A DNA stretch of 64,000 bases, from contig NC_088296.1 in assembly GCF_032854445.1 (NCBI RefSeq), positions 7,059,435-7,123,434 of the forward strand, given 5' to 3'. The position numbers and the translations under genes are program-made. Below are positions 11,951 through 23,530 of this stretch, piece after piece. How positions within the stretch are numbered: the first letter of the stretch is position 1; each line of letters starts with the position of its first letter. The notes under the pieces were generated by a model. That model saw only the letters and a list, made by a program, of their open reading frames with translations. It did not search any database and was not told the origin of the DNA. This stretch comes from Liolophura sinensis. Its lineage: Eukaryota > Mollusca > Polyplacophora > Chitonida > Chitonidae.

Positions 11951-12182
11951 TATGGAGGCAGCACAATAGATATGTCTGCAATGTGACCTGTGACTAATAC
12001 AAGAAGACCACTTTTGTGATCCACCCAGATCTTTTGGAACAATATTGAACCCAGAGAAAGGCAGATAAAAAAATAATAGGGATGAAGTGAGAAGACAATT
12101 TACCATTGTTCCTGCTATAATGTTCTTATTGTTTTGGTAAAATAATATGGATTATTTTTTACTGTTTTTTTTTTACCTTCAG

Positions 12183-12275
12183 GAAACTGAGTTTTCAGCA
12201 TTCAAAGAAAAAGAATTCACAAGCAGCTCCTTCCACCCACAACAAGCAAATGGAAGGTCTGAGAGCAACATGTAA
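12183..12275 (+). CDS. Terminal coding exon of tail A
   Basis: A long T tract and TTTACCTTCAG precede the exon, which is in phase 0 and joins the exon ending at 6940. It encodes 30 residues, starting ETEFSAFKEKEFTSSSF and ending GRSESNM, then TAA. The last four residues, ESNM, fit a class I PDZ ligand (S/T-x-hydrophobic). PDZ binding is inference only. Protein family unknown. An exon between 6940 and 12183 cannot be excluded. Confidence 0.6.
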   Translation, partial: ETEFSAFKEKEFTSSSFHPQQANGRSESNM

Positions 12276-14716
12276 TATGCATGTATAAACATAAAAGTGG
12301 ACAAATCCATTCTGTCTCAGAGGAGGTAGAGACGACACAGTATTGCTACTGGGAGTTTTGGAGCATTCACGAGAAATGCTGAAATGATAATTCAGCATTT
12401 CTGTTTTCTCATTTTGTGCATCGTTTTTATTCTTATAAAATGCAATATAAAATGCTATAAATGTATAATATCATGGGATTGCATGTGTGAATGTGTATTA
12501 TAAAGTGTGTATGTCTTTTTTTTTTGTATGGTATAAAAAAGAGTTTTTTTTTTTCTCAGTGTGTATGGAATGTTATGTACATTTGGAAGCTATGCATTTT
12601 AAAGTGCTATTTGGTGTAATATATTTGTGAGCTATGCATTTTTATACACTGCTGTCTCGTTTTATATCGCATCAGTGTACGCTCAGTTTTACATATGTAT
12701 TGTTATTAGGTTTAAAACATGTTTATTCAGGACAGTGCATTACTAATCTGTCTAAAATTTTACAGAAGTGGATTATGTATCGTTTCACACGATATTAGGT
12801 GAATTTTTTACGAAAATAATTCAAATAATTTCTGGAAAATTTTATTCACAAGAATGGTTTTCTATATTTTCGTGACTCTGTTCCCTAATTTGTGGGAAAT
12901 CTGTTTGTGCAAAAATTCACAAAGAGTGACTTTTTTAAGGAACACAAGAAGTTGCAATAACTGTTACAAAAAGAATAGAAATATCAGGAGAGAAAGAATG
13001 TTTTTTGGTAGACACGTAGCAAATATGTTCTTGAAAAGTTGCTTTTGCTGAAGAAATCTTACATGTTGGAGTCACCTTTGACAAGAAAGGCTCTACTGGT
13101 GAAGTAACTTGTATTCTATTGTAACGTTAGATGGTGAAGTCACTTTTGGCCTACTGGTAGATTTTGAAGTCACTTGAAACATACCAGTAGGTGGCGAAGT
13201 CACGTATAACATACAAGTAGGTGGTGAAGTCACTTGGATAGGGCATTCGTGTGTCAAGAGTTCTGGGTAGCCAAAAAATTTTTTTCTCAAAAAACGTCTT
13301 GTGGTGTAAAAAGTCTCTCTGTCACAAGAAAAGTTGAAGAGCCTTCTATTTAAAAAGAAAAGGAAAATTCCCTTGAGGGAATAGATACTGAGGGACAAGA
13401 TTGACTTTCTTATGTCTACTTAAAGATTTTTTGCTAAGTGGATTCACTGCTTCCATTGACAGAAAAGGCTGCTGTTATGCTGTTTTCTTGATGAAAAACA
13501 AGAAAACTACTCATGAATGGACGTTGCAATAAATCATGTTTCCCATCTGTGTAAATGCACATAAACCATTGCAGAGAGGAGAATCCATTTGCAAGGTAAA
13601 TATATAATTGCAAAGACATAAATATAGTGTTGCAAAATTGCATAGTATAGCCAGTCACGCTATACTGTCTCTGTTGAAAGGGGTCTTTACTCTGCATCCA
13701 AAATATATATGTATAATTACGAGTTCATTTTTGTAAAGTGTACATGATTTCTGATAGTTTTTGTTAATATAATCCACTAGTCATGTTTACTCAACCGTGA
13801 CATGTGATGAACTAAAGTATTGACCCCCTGATAATGGGATTAAATACATTTGTGGTATTTTAATTTGTCTCTATCTCAAAATGTTTAGAAAGATGAATAT
13901 TTCTTGATACCTGGCGTGCAGAAGAACGTGTTTTTTTGAAGAAAATGTGTTTTATGATGTGTTATCTTTTTGAAAATCAAAGTGGTTCATGCATGTGAAT
14001 GTATAGAATTCACGTATGGCATTGCTTCATCTCATCTGAATGGACGTTGACGCTGGATCTCGCATGGGTGGTGTATTTTCACATGACTTGGTGTGGTTGA
14101 TTTTTTGGGGGGAGGGGGGGGGGGAATTTGTGCGTTGTGTTTAAATCCATTAAATCGAACATAGCCACTATCCTGGAGAACAAAATCTTCCATTTGCTTC
14201 TGCCAACAGCTTGCCTCAGTTTCATCTTACCTTTTATCTTCTCTCTTTTATTTTTAGTATTTTCTGTTTTTAATAATAATAATCAATGGAAGACATCTTG
14301 CAGTGTACACTAAATAAACAATTATTATTAAAAGGTAATGTATGCGGCATTGTCTGGTAAAAGCCAGCTTCAAACTTCCTCACGACAGCATCAATTTTCA
14401 GCTGATTAAAAAAATATTTTATCCATGGAATTTAGGAGGTTGACTCTTTTATTTTATAAAAACAATGCTGATCTTGATTTCTTCATTTAATCATGATAGT
14501 TGTGATCATTTATTGTATTTGTTATATTGCAAATGTTCCTAACCACATTTGTATATCTTTAACTCTTAATACTGTCTTGTCTCAAGATTGTATCGGCAAC
14601 ATCTGTGAGAGCTGACAGAAGTACTGTTATATACATATTGTTTGTAAATATTAACATTTTGTATATATTTATGTATAAAAAAATCACCTGGGGAAACACC
14701 ATGATATATTAATAAA
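12276..14716 (+). other. Candidate 3'UTR of the tail A gene
   Basis: AT-rich, SINE-free sequence follows the stop codon. AATAAA signals lie at 14313-14318 and 14711-14716, either of which could end the transcript. Poly-T, poly-A and G-rich tracts (near 14107) occur. The 3' boundary is inferred. Confidence 0.4.
13085..13235. repeat. About 36-bp imperfect tandem repeat (GGTGAAGTCACTT)
   Basis: Five copies of a unit with GTAGGTGGTGAAGTCACTT and an ACATAC or CTACTG spacer. They lie inside the candidate 3'UTR. Confidence 0.65.
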
Positions 14717-14849
14717 AACCTCATTTACACCAATATTGTTATGCTACTTTTGTTTTCCCTTTTTTAGTTTTTGTATTTGTTTTTATTACATGTATATGGC
14801 AGGTTATGTATTATTATTTTCCCTTCTTATATGCCCTGATCATACACAT

Positions 14850-15660
14850 CAATATACTCCAGAGGGAACGGCCAAACCTCATTGCTGTGTAATTTATGCC
14901 TCGAAACAAACTGAGAGAAAAAAAAACACACTAAAGACCAACCATTATGTAAGGCCTAAGGTGTAAGAACAAATATGTTTTTGTATAGCAAAATTTGCTA
15001 TTAGTTTGCGCGACAGTGAACTTTTTTCTAGATAACCAATTCTTACTCTAAAGTTACATCCAGTTGCTTGGTTGCACATAGGCAAGGTGTTTTTGCTCAA
15101 ATGTGGAAATCCATTTAAATATACAACATCCATGATTGCAAATTTACATCTATATTATGCACGGTAGGTCAATCTCGTAAACCCACAGCAGATATTGCAT
15201 TTGTACGATCTGTAAGATCTATTTGTAAGAGTTTTTTTTAAGACCTACTCCATTTATCTTTATGAAATATTTGCGGTACTTTCCTGTGTCGTGAAATGCA
15301 GACACACATTCAGTATATTGTGAAAATATAAAACAAAGGAAAAAGAAAAAAATTCACGCTGCAAGCGTCTAGAATGTTCCGGAGAATCTTGATATTCTTT
15401 CCCAAAAGAGGGATTTTAGGAAAACAAGTCATAAAAAAAAATAAATAAATCTATGTGTGTTACCTGACCCATTGACTTTCGTTATACGTCGCTTTCGGCA
15501 TAAAATTTGACTAGTGTGGAAGTTAACAGATGTATGCTGAATCGTAGATATAGGTATCAAGGATTCTGTGACAAATCCATTCAATGAATTCATTAAAAAT
15601 GTCTTTATACAACAATGAGGTTTGACTATTCCTTCCGAGTGTTTTATCAATAAACCTCAA
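14850..15660. repeat. Inverted-repeat-flanked segment
   Basis: CCAAACCTCATTGCTGTGTA near 14872-14891 and the reverse complement of about 15603-15622 (CAAACCTCATTGTTGTATAA) are near matches, and both lie next to a CGGAAGGAA/AGAGGGAACGG-type block. The interior of about 700 bp is unique-looking. It could be a decayed foldback element. Confidence 0.4.
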
Positions 15661-16448
15661 CTACATTGAATTCCTTCGATATATATCCACCTTTGCTAGA
15701 CTGAAAGGAAACCACAGACTCTCCAGGCGGTCGGGGCCTATACGTGTACGCTGTACGTACTGTACGCCAGGAGGGATAGTTTTAATTTTGTGATTGTAAA
15801 TTATCCTTACATGGACAGCAATATATCGAAGTGTCCTGCACATGACGTGTACATATTTCGTGTGACAGCATTTGTTAGATCCTGTGTCTCATATGACAAT
15901 TTGAATCAACGTCACAATTTAATCTATCTTCATCATTGTGTCCATTTCCGCTTTACTGGGGGCTAGAGGCCGTATGTTCATCGTGTTGAATTAAATCGCC
16001 GCGTTGTATATATGAACAGTTGCAATCAAAGCGCAACTGAGATACTTATTGTATTATCGACAACTTATATTCTAGCGTGGTACACGATTTGAATACTGAT
16101 TTCACTCAGTAGGCTAGAATATACCTTGCGTCTTTCCAACCTCACGGAAAACTGCACGTTGGCTGCTTCCCTTTGTATGATTCCGTCCTGTTTTTGTACT
16201 TCATATTCTTTCTTAGTTCTTTGGTGGTTTGTGTTATACGTCGTTTTGGGAATTGGCCCTAGGGATATTGACCAAGAACGTCCATCTTGGTTGACAGCGA
16301 GTACCCGAATGTCTATTTCGACGCATATAGATTCGATTCTCACTCTTGGATTCACAGTCGTGTATGTGTGAACATACTAGTAACCGACGCGATTTTATTG
16401 TCACGTATATTGATACCAAGCAACGAAGAATTTAAAACCTCAATGATA
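15661..16448. other. No gene seen; contains an interspersed repeat at about 16200-16340
   Basis: Sequence around TCGTTTTGGGAATTGGC, AACGTCCATCTTGGTTGAC and TTTCGACGCATA recurs at about 48745-48840, and its first part recurs in reverse at about 24622-24655. This is an unnamed repeat family. A 96-codon reverse frame spans it, but the other copies do not keep the frame open. Confidence 0.5.
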
Positions 16449-17164
16449 ACGGTATCATCCAATATCTGGATTGCATGTAGTAGATATTGTCTCATTAATA
16501 CAGGTATCATCCAGTATCTGGAATGCATATAGTAGATACTGTCTCATTAATACAGGTATCATCCAATATCTGGATTGCATGTAGTAGATATTGTCTCATT
16601 AATACAGGTATCATCCAATATCTGGATTGCATGTAGTAGATATTGTCTCATTAATACAGGTATCATCCAATATCTGGATTGCATGTAGTAGATATTGTCT
16701 CATTAATACAGGTATCATCCAATATCTGGATTGCATGTAGTAAATATTGTCTCATTAATACAGGTATCATCCAATATCTGGATTGCATGTAGTAGATACT
16801 GTCTCATTGATAACGGTATCATCCAGTATCTGGAATGCATATAGTAGATATTGTCTCATTAATACAGGTATCATCCAATATCTGGACTGCATGTAGTAGA
16901 TATTGTCTCATTAATACAGGTATCATCCAGTATCTGGAATGCATACAGTAGATATTGTCTCATTAATACAGGTATCATCCAATATCTGGATTGCATGTAG
17001 TAGATATTGTCTCATTAATACAGGTATCATCCAATATCTGGATTGCATGTAGTAAATATTGTCTCATTAATACAGGTATCATCCAATATCTGGATTGCAT
17101 GTAGTAGATACTGTCTCATTGATAACGGTATCATCCAATATCTGGAGTGCATATAGTAGATATT
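16449..17164. repeat. 52-bp minisatellite, about 14 units
   Basis: Unit is CAGGTATCATCCAATATCTG, then GATTGCATGTAGTAGATATT, then GTCTCATTAATA (52 bp; 16501 to 16553). Variants such as GATAACGGTATC and GAATGCATATAG occur in a partly ordered pattern, indicating block duplication. Confidence 0.95.
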
Positions 17165-17572
17165 CGATGAGGTATTTGATAGTTCTAAAACGGTAGTATA
17201 TGCACCTACTTCAAAAAGCAAATATATGTACCGGTTTTTACACATGTGATTGTGTAGTGCGCGATGTGAACATAATATGGTAAACATTAAAAGTGTAGTT
17301 ACATAATGATGACGTACCAGGGGCACAGCATACAGAACACTGTACAGCATAGAGAGTAAAACAAGAGCATGTAGCCACGAGAGTCTGATATTTGGTTAAT
17401 GGTCACACGTACTACGAGCGAATCGAAGTACGGCTTGTAGTCAGTTTACCTCAGATGTGTTTTTTTTTATCCCAAAGCACCACTCGTCTTCCATTTGTGC
17501 AAATTGGTACACATATTTTTACACTCACTTTTGAAGAGTCGCCCATGTCGACTGTCTTAAATATGTATATTT

Positions 17573-17668
17573 AACAGAATAATCTGCTGTAATTTCATTT
17601 TAGAGTACATTGTAGCATTACTCAGACAACACACTTTCTGTTAAATTTAACAGATTTTTTTGAGTGTA
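17573..17668. mobile_element. MITE-like palindromic element, half copy
   Basis: Matches the right arm of the foldback family: AATAATCTGCTGTAAT, then GCATTACTCAGACAACA, CTTTCTGTTAAATTTAACAG and TTTTTTTGAGTGT. The left arm is missing. Confidence 0.7.
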
Positions 17669-18157
17669 TCCAGAATATCAAGATCCGCTGTTTTAAACGT
17701 GTTTTAAACGTGTATATATAAACACATCGACAGTATTCATATGCACACGTATAGAGGCTGTGTTAAGAAGGTTGTAACCGGCCTTACATAGCACAACTTA
17801 GAAAGTGATTAACAATGCTTTCCTGAAGCGGAAAAAAATGCACGCAAAATATACATGAATACAATGGCCGACAATGACGCCAGGGTTCAATATGTACATG
17901 TACACATGCGAGTTTCATACAAATGTCAAAGGTTATAGGCTATACATTCATTTTACTACTCTCTAAAAACTACCCCTGTATTCATGTATGGGTGGTACAC
18001 AGTAGAGTAGCGAAAATGTACACGCAAATAATTTTGTTCACCAGCAGTAGGCCTACACAAAAATGGACAGTTTTCAACATTACAAGTGTGCTCTACAAAT
18101 CGTGTACTATGTACATGTCTTGGTGTTAATTTGTACCTATGATCGCTTGTAGAGAGG

Positions 18158-18515
18158 ACACTAAAAATAATCCTTTAATTTTAACAGAAAGTCTGTTGTC
18201 AGAGTGTTGTTACGACGTCTTCTGCTATTGCAACAGATTATTCTGTGAAATATAAATATATAGTCTATTAATTAAATTCTATTAGACTTACAGGACATTA
18301 TGTTGAATATGACACAGTAGTATGTTATATTCTATTAATTCAACATAAAAATTCTATTAGACTTACAGGACATTATGTTGAATATGACACAGTATTATGT
18401 TACATTCTATTAACTCAACATAAAAATTCTATTAGACTTACAGGACATGATGTTGAATATGACACAGTATTATGTTACAATTATGTTAACATTAACAGAT
18501 TAATTTTTTGAGTGC
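18158..18515. mobile_element. MITE-like palindromic element with internal 75-bp triplication
   Basis: Starts ACACTAAAAATAATC-TTTAATTTTAACAGAAAGTCTGTTGTCAGAG as two adjoining blocks and ends AACAGATTAATTTTTTGAGT, the inverse of the start. The centre holds three direct 75-bp copies (starting 18276, 18351 and 18426) built on ATTCTATTAGACTTACAGGA and TTGAATATGACACAGT. Copies near 20 kb and 36 kb have a single central unit. Confidence 0.75.
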
Positions 18516-18654
18516 ATACATGTCTATGTAAGTGTGCAAATTTGTACCTAGTCGCTTTTAGAGAGTAGTGTAGGCCCACGAGGACTTTGTTTTGACTTTT
18601 AATCGAGTTATATAGGAACAGGGGTAGAAACAGATGTGATGTGTTTTTATAGAC

Positions 18655-18760
18655 AGCTAGGAACCGACTTGTATAGGTGGGAAATGCTGAGCTATCACAC
18701 ACGTTAACTATATAGGTCGCGTGTTCAATCCAGCTCTCGTTGAGTCGACTGTTTCTCATA
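18655..18760 (+). mobile_element. SINE-like family 4 fragment
   Basis: AGGAACCGACTTGTATAGG through GTTCAATCCAGCTCTCGTTG matches the reverse complement of about 23440-23525. GTTCAATCC resembles a tRNA B box. Confidence 0.6.
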
Positions 18761-19364
18761 AAAGTACTGGTGCAACCAGCCCCCCCCCCCCCACTTTCCA
18801 TATCACAACCCTATACCCCTTCCACACGATAGTCTATACACCGACGTCTTACATGACCTATAACCCATGTGTTGCCTCGAAATTATATTAGTGCGACGTC
18901 TATCATCAATATGATGAACAAACGGTAGCGGGGCCAACATGTAGCTAACAAGCCATACAGTCACAGACATTTTTTGTGACGCGCTTGCTGACGTTATAAA
19001 TACATTTTAATCTGGAATTCTTGCAAGGCCTTACGATATGCAATATTAGAGCAACCGGAAACACATGTCGCGTGACTCGTACCCCATGCACGCACATATG
19101 GTTCAAAAAAAGAGGTTGCGGGTGACGTAAGCGGAAACAGCTGCGTTCTCAGGTTGTCGAGATAACTCGAGCCTGGTTGGATCAAAACTGATAACATGGA
19201 GGAACTTTTGATTTTCTCAATGTCTGCAATTTTGCTTTCTTTGAACTGCGATATCTTGACTAAGCAACATTACAAAAATAATATAGAATGCTTTTTAAAC
19301 TCCTTGTGGCATACTCTATCGATTCATATAAACATGTACGTTTGTGTGGTCTTGTCTATTTTGG
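18761..19364. other. No gene seen
   Basis: Contains a run of about 12 C near 18780. Otherwise unique-looking sequence without a supportable exon. Confidence 0.4.
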
Positions 19365-19486
19365 GGTGGGTTCGGTCGTGGGTTTCCAAGAGCTCTGTCC
19401 GTTTTCCTCCCACCAGAATGCTGGCCGCCGTCGTATAAGTGAAATATTCTTGAGTATGCGTAAAACACCAATCAAATAAATAAATA
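19365..19486 (+). mobile_element. SINE family 1, 5'-truncated
   Basis: GGTCGTGGGTTTCCAAGAG, CCTCCCACCAGAATGCTGG, GTATAAGTGAAATATTCTTG and a TAAATAAAT tail. Confidence 0.88.
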
Positions 19487-19740
19487 TGTCAAATATGCGC
19501 ATGAAGTGCATACTTAAAAAGCGAATTGACTCAATCAGTCATGCAAACAATGAATAAATAAATCTTTTCGTTTAGGTATAACTATATATGTGAGCTGATA
19601 TAAATGTAGTACCACCAGTGTTGAGCCCAAACTGATGAATTGTACACATGGGCATCGGCAGCCCTGTATATTATATTATTAGGCCTAGTGTTGTGCTCTC
19701 ATGGCTAATACTCAAACACTGACGGCTATATGCCCAAAAC

Positions 19741-19946
19741 GGGGCCTCTGTGGCTCAGTTGGTTAGGGCAGCGTAATGACCCAGGACCTCTCACCATTGC
19801 GGTCGCTGTGAGTTCAAGTCGAGCTCATGTTGGCTTCCTCTCCGGCCGTAAGTGGGAAGGTCTTGCAGCAACCTGTGTAAAATAAGTGAAATATTCTTGA
19901 GTACGGCGTAAAACACCAATCAAATATATAAATAAATAAATAAATT
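19741..19946 (+). mobile_element. SINE family 1, intact ends with internal deletion and target-site duplication
   Basis: The tRNA-like head carries an A box (TGGCTCAGTTGG) and a B box (GAGTTCAAGTC). The body jumps from AGCAACCTGTG straight to AAAATAAGTGAAATATTC, losing about 70 bp relative to other copies. The tail is (TAAA)n. The element is flanked by TATGCCCAAAAC at 19729-19740 and 19947-19958, a perfect 12-bp target-site duplication. Confidence 0.92.
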
Positions 19947-19988
19947 TATGCCCAAAACAAGTTACAATTTTATTATCTGCTTGCGGAG

Positions 19989-20238
19989 TACAGTAAAAAA
20001 ATCATCTACTAATTTTAACAGAAAGCCTGTTGTGTGAGTGATGATAGAATGTATTCTTTTGTTATAACATAATACTGTCATATTCAACATAATATCCTGT
20101 TAGTCAAATACAATGGATATGTTGAATTAATAGAATATGTGTGTTATATTTAGCGGAATAATCTGTTGTAACAGCAGAATACATTCCAGCATCACTCAGA
20201 CAACAGACTTTCTGTTATCAGATTGATTTTTTGAGTGT
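19989..20238. mobile_element. MITE-like palindromic element, about 250 bp
   Basis: Left arm ACAGTAAAAAAATC, then TTTTAACAGAAAGCCTGTTG. Right arm CAACAGACTTTCTGTTATC, then TTTTTTGAGTGT. The arms are inverted copies about 85 bp long. The centre has ATATTCAACATAATATCCTG. No coding capacity, as expected for a non-autonomous foldback or MITE. Confidence 0.78.
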
Positions 20239-20529
20239 AATGCTTGGCGTTTCAGTATATATCCGTATCTCCAGTTTACCTATGGCGCGGATAAATACAC
20301 TACAGATCCTATATACTAGTATACGTCTGTTTCCTTATCGAATAAACATTGATTCTGTACTTTCAGGGCCACAATGGGTATCAGGGGCAGGTCACCCATA
20401 TTAACAATACAATAATGTGACGCTTGTTGATTTTAGCTGGGTCACTGGGCAACAGGTTTAACAACAGCTTCTTCAGTCAGTAAACCCCAACATTAAGCTC
20501 TCGTCAGGCAATATGGTGTTGTATAAATC
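20239..20529. other. No gene seen
   Basis: Short unique-looking spacer between a MITE-like element and a SINE. Confidence 0.4.
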
Positions 20530-20690
20530 ACGCCCGTACGTGGGGAGGTTTGGCAGCAACCTGCGGATGGTCGTGGGTTTCCCCTGGGCTCTACCCGGTT
20601 TCCTCCCATTATAATGCTGACCGCCGTCGTATTTGTGAAGTATTCTTGAGTACGGCGTAAAACACCAACCGAATAAACTAATTAATAGAA
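20530..20690 (+). mobile_element. SINE family 1, 5'-truncated
   Basis: CCCGTACGTGGGGAGGTTTG, GGATGGTCGTGGGTTTCCCC, AGTATTCTTGAGTACGGCGT and a weak AT-rich tail. Confidence 0.88.
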
Positions 20691-21504
20691 ATCAGGCGAG
20701 ATTTGCTCTGATTCATGTGTTGCAAAGTTCATATACTTCTGACTGTTTGTTTGTTTGGATTAGAAAGTCGTTTTATAATACCGATATGTCACTTCTTACC
20801 TTTTTTCACGATATATACTATATAGGTATCAGCGTCAGCATAAACAGTGATATGAATCTGACAGACAGACATTTAATGTGAATTTATTTCTGCACGTTTC
20901 TTCGCGAGTATATCTTGGTATCAGAGGGACAGAAATGCTACTACGCCATGTTCAGATCCCAGCTAAAATCTGAGTTGTGTTTAGACCTACGCTGATTAAA
21001 TGGTATAGCAAGGAGTATATTTTAGACTTAATTAGTTAAGAACGATATAGACCCCGTTTGAACATAACCATTAGTTGGTCTGAATTTTTACCTGTAAGTT
21101 GAGTAAATGCTGTCAGTACCATATACACGAATAAAGCTTAATAACGAAGAGATTTAACTACCACTTGAAACATATGTTTAACACAACATATAATACAGAC
21201 CATCACAAAATATCACAGTATTTACAGCTTTGAGAGTGAAACGAGAGCAGCGACGACAGTTAACAATTGACAAATAGTCACGCGTAACCGGTGTCAGTTT
21301 ATCCCAATTAGGGTTTTAATTTAACTGTTAATTTAAATTTGTAAATAATGGTAACTTACACCCACCTATAGCACCATGACTTAAGTAGATTTTGTTGAAA
21401 AACTGAAGGTTAAATTAATGTATACAGTGATGTTAATTGCAATTTATTTGATGTCACTTGTCTACAATTACTCAAAGTTACTCAACATTAATGCTGTGTT
21501 ATTC
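20691..21504. other. No gene seen
   Basis: A segment near 21356-21440 (ACCTATAGCACCATGACTTA, then GTGATGTTAATTGCA) resembles 46365-46425, suggesting an old shared repeat. Otherwise unassigned. Confidence 0.4.
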
Positions 21505-21670
21505 GTCATGATATCATACGCATCATCAAAATCGTCATGATATCATACGGATCATCAGAATCGTCGTGAAATCATACGGATCATCAAAATCGTCATGATA
21601 TCATACGGATCATCAGAATCGTCGTGATATCATGCGCATTATCAAAATCGTCATGATATCATACACATCG
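21505..21670. repeat. About 29-bp tandem repeat, 6 copies
   Basis: Unit is CGTCATGATATCATACGGAT plus CATCAAAAT, with variants GTGAAATC and GCATTATC. The internal ATGATATCAT is palindromic. Confidence 0.85.
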
Positions 21671-22079
21671 TCAACCTCATACACAGCATAAAAACAATGC
21701 AGAGGGATCAGTCTGTGTACCGCTGAAGCGTGGTGTGTCACTTAGTCATTATTTTACTTACGCTTCTAACGGCCTCTAACAACGCATGACCTTTTCTAGC
21801 ATTCACCAATTAATTGCCTTGGTAATGAATTGCATATGTATATACATATATATAGGCCTAGTGTAAACATACGTGTATTTACGGAAATAAATCACCATAA
21901 CAAACTGACCCTGGTGGATCGAGCCCAGTGTAGCATAACAAGTGACCTCATTCAAAGGACAGCTTCGATCTCTCATCTACGCACTTGTTATTCTAATGCA
22001 TTTCACTTGTATGCATTCTGTGCAGTGTTTAATTCCAGGCACAAGGTCACATTTTCCCGTCAATCGATATGCCTCACCC

Positions 22080-22329
22080 CAATAGCGCCTCATTCGCATA
22101 ATTCTGCCTCGTGCGGGTCAAGTTCGCCCTCCAATAGAGCCTCACAGAAAATCTTCCATTGGGATCGCGTGCGCCCTTTCCGAGTATCATATTCAGTTGG
22201 CCCTTCCTTCTACTCTCGTTTTCTCCGCTAATCTGCTTCAGCAGCCAAGGTCATCTTTGCCTTCATCCTTCGTTGTGTTCGCAGTTGGCTTGACAAAGAG
22301 GCCGGCAAACAAGCCTGATTTACAAGCGG
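22080..22329 (+). other. Possible non-coding first exon with strong donor
   Basis: A locally GC-richer, stop-poor stretch ends AAGCGG followed by GTAAGT at 22330. No in-frame ATG precedes the donor in the frame open across it, and its end phase (1) does not match the phase-0 exon at 27049. A 5'UTR exon is possible; chance is equally possible. Confidence 0.25.
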
Positions 22330-22409
22330 GTAAGTTGTCATCGCCGTTTTGGGGGCATTGCCCAAGATTGCGAATTAAGCGGTGCACATCGAGCTTTTCT
22401 ATATATTAG

Positions 22410-23219
22410 TCTACCAGCGTACAGGCTGTGTCTGCCAAGAATCACTGAGTTTTGGACGCATAAATTAATCATCGAGTGACTCTGACACATACTCGTCCGT
22501 GGGAGGTTAAAGTGTGCCGATGTAAGCTAAGCTAAGCTAAGCTACATGCAAGTGTTCTTCACTCTCTATGGCTGGTTTCTACGCGGACAGCACTGACTGA
22601 TACAGATGTTCATGACCCTTTAATATTTGTTACCGTACAGTGCAAATGTCCACTGCTTGGACACGCTGGGTCAGTACGTACTTGTTCTTGAACTACGTAC
22701 AGGTTCTGCTACTGAGTTGAATGAAGAATCAGGCTTATTGTGGATTTCCATGGACAACTTACACACTCCGAGTCATGCCAGCCATGTACACGTAGGCTTT
22801 GTTGAACGTATTATATAGCATGCACAAACATTCGGCCTAAGGACTTCATGCAAGCAGCTTTACGTTCTGTACCAAAAAAGGCTTAGTTGAACTGATCTTT
22901 TGGGGACGAAGTATAGTGAAGATGGCCGTATCACGGTTATGAACACTGCTTATATTTCTAGGCTTCTATAGGCTATAAACTCATGGACGTATGTAGGAAC
23001 CGTGAGTCCATAATTCTGATTACGGGCATATATATAGTGTAGTCACGTACCATAAGACATGTATAGGCCAATGAACTATCATTGAATCAACACCTTTTGA
23101 CCACAATTATGTGACCTATCTAACATGTGGTCAAATAGCCGTGGAATTAAGATAGACGATTTTAATCCCTGATATAGCCGTATTATCTATTGCCCACTGA
23201 AGGTCATCATCATTGGTAC
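22410..23219. other. No gene seen
   Basis: Contains (AAGCT)n near 22525. No exon or element is supportable. Confidence 0.4.
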
Positions 23220-23300
23220 TGTACAAATATGGGCATCTGGCCGTGGGTATCTGGCGGTGGGTATGTGGCCGGGGGTTTCTGGCCGTGGGTATCATTGCAT
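23220..23300. repeat. About 16-bp GC-rich repeat (TGGCCGTGGGTATC)
   Basis: Four or five copies of CTGGCCGTGGGTATC with variants. Confidence 0.75.
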
Positions 23301-23329
23301 ACAACTTTAGGTTTAACAATCGTGCACCG

Positions 23330-23530
23330 TATAGATGAATGAATGAATGTTTGGGGTTGAGCGTCGTATCTAACAATGTTTCAGTCATTGTGAGGTTGGG
23401 GCTGATGTATCAGCACGATCATTACCACGGCCCATCCAACGAGAGCTGGATTCGAACCATAGACCTATGCAATTAGTAGGCGTGGTTGCTCTTTATATCC
23501 CGCCTACACAAGTCGGTTCCAAGCTAAATC
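23330..23530 (-). mobile_element. SINE-like element, tRNA-related head in reverse orientation
   Basis: The left part (GAATGAATGAATG, then GTCGTATCTAACAATGTTTC and AGTCAT) resembles family 3 bodies. GGATTCGAACC is an exact reverse B box. The right end pairs with 18655-18745. A tRNA-derived SINE is likely; the A box is weak. Confidence 0.6.

Noticed and set aside
16449-17164. CRISPR-like array
   Set aside because: Repeats are head-to-tail without unique spacers and the genome is eukaryotic; it is a minisatellite.
19741-19830. Possible tRNA gene
   Set aside because: A and B boxes are present, but the sequence continues into a SINE body with target-site duplications, so it is a SINE head, not a functional tRNA gene.
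21830-22231. 133-codon frame starting MHMYIHIYRPS
   Set aside because: Low-complexity start and no domain; only the strong donor at 22330 is noteworthy and is listed as a tentative exon.
22520-22545. AAGCT repeats as a regulatory array
   Set aside because: Only a few copies, with no further context.
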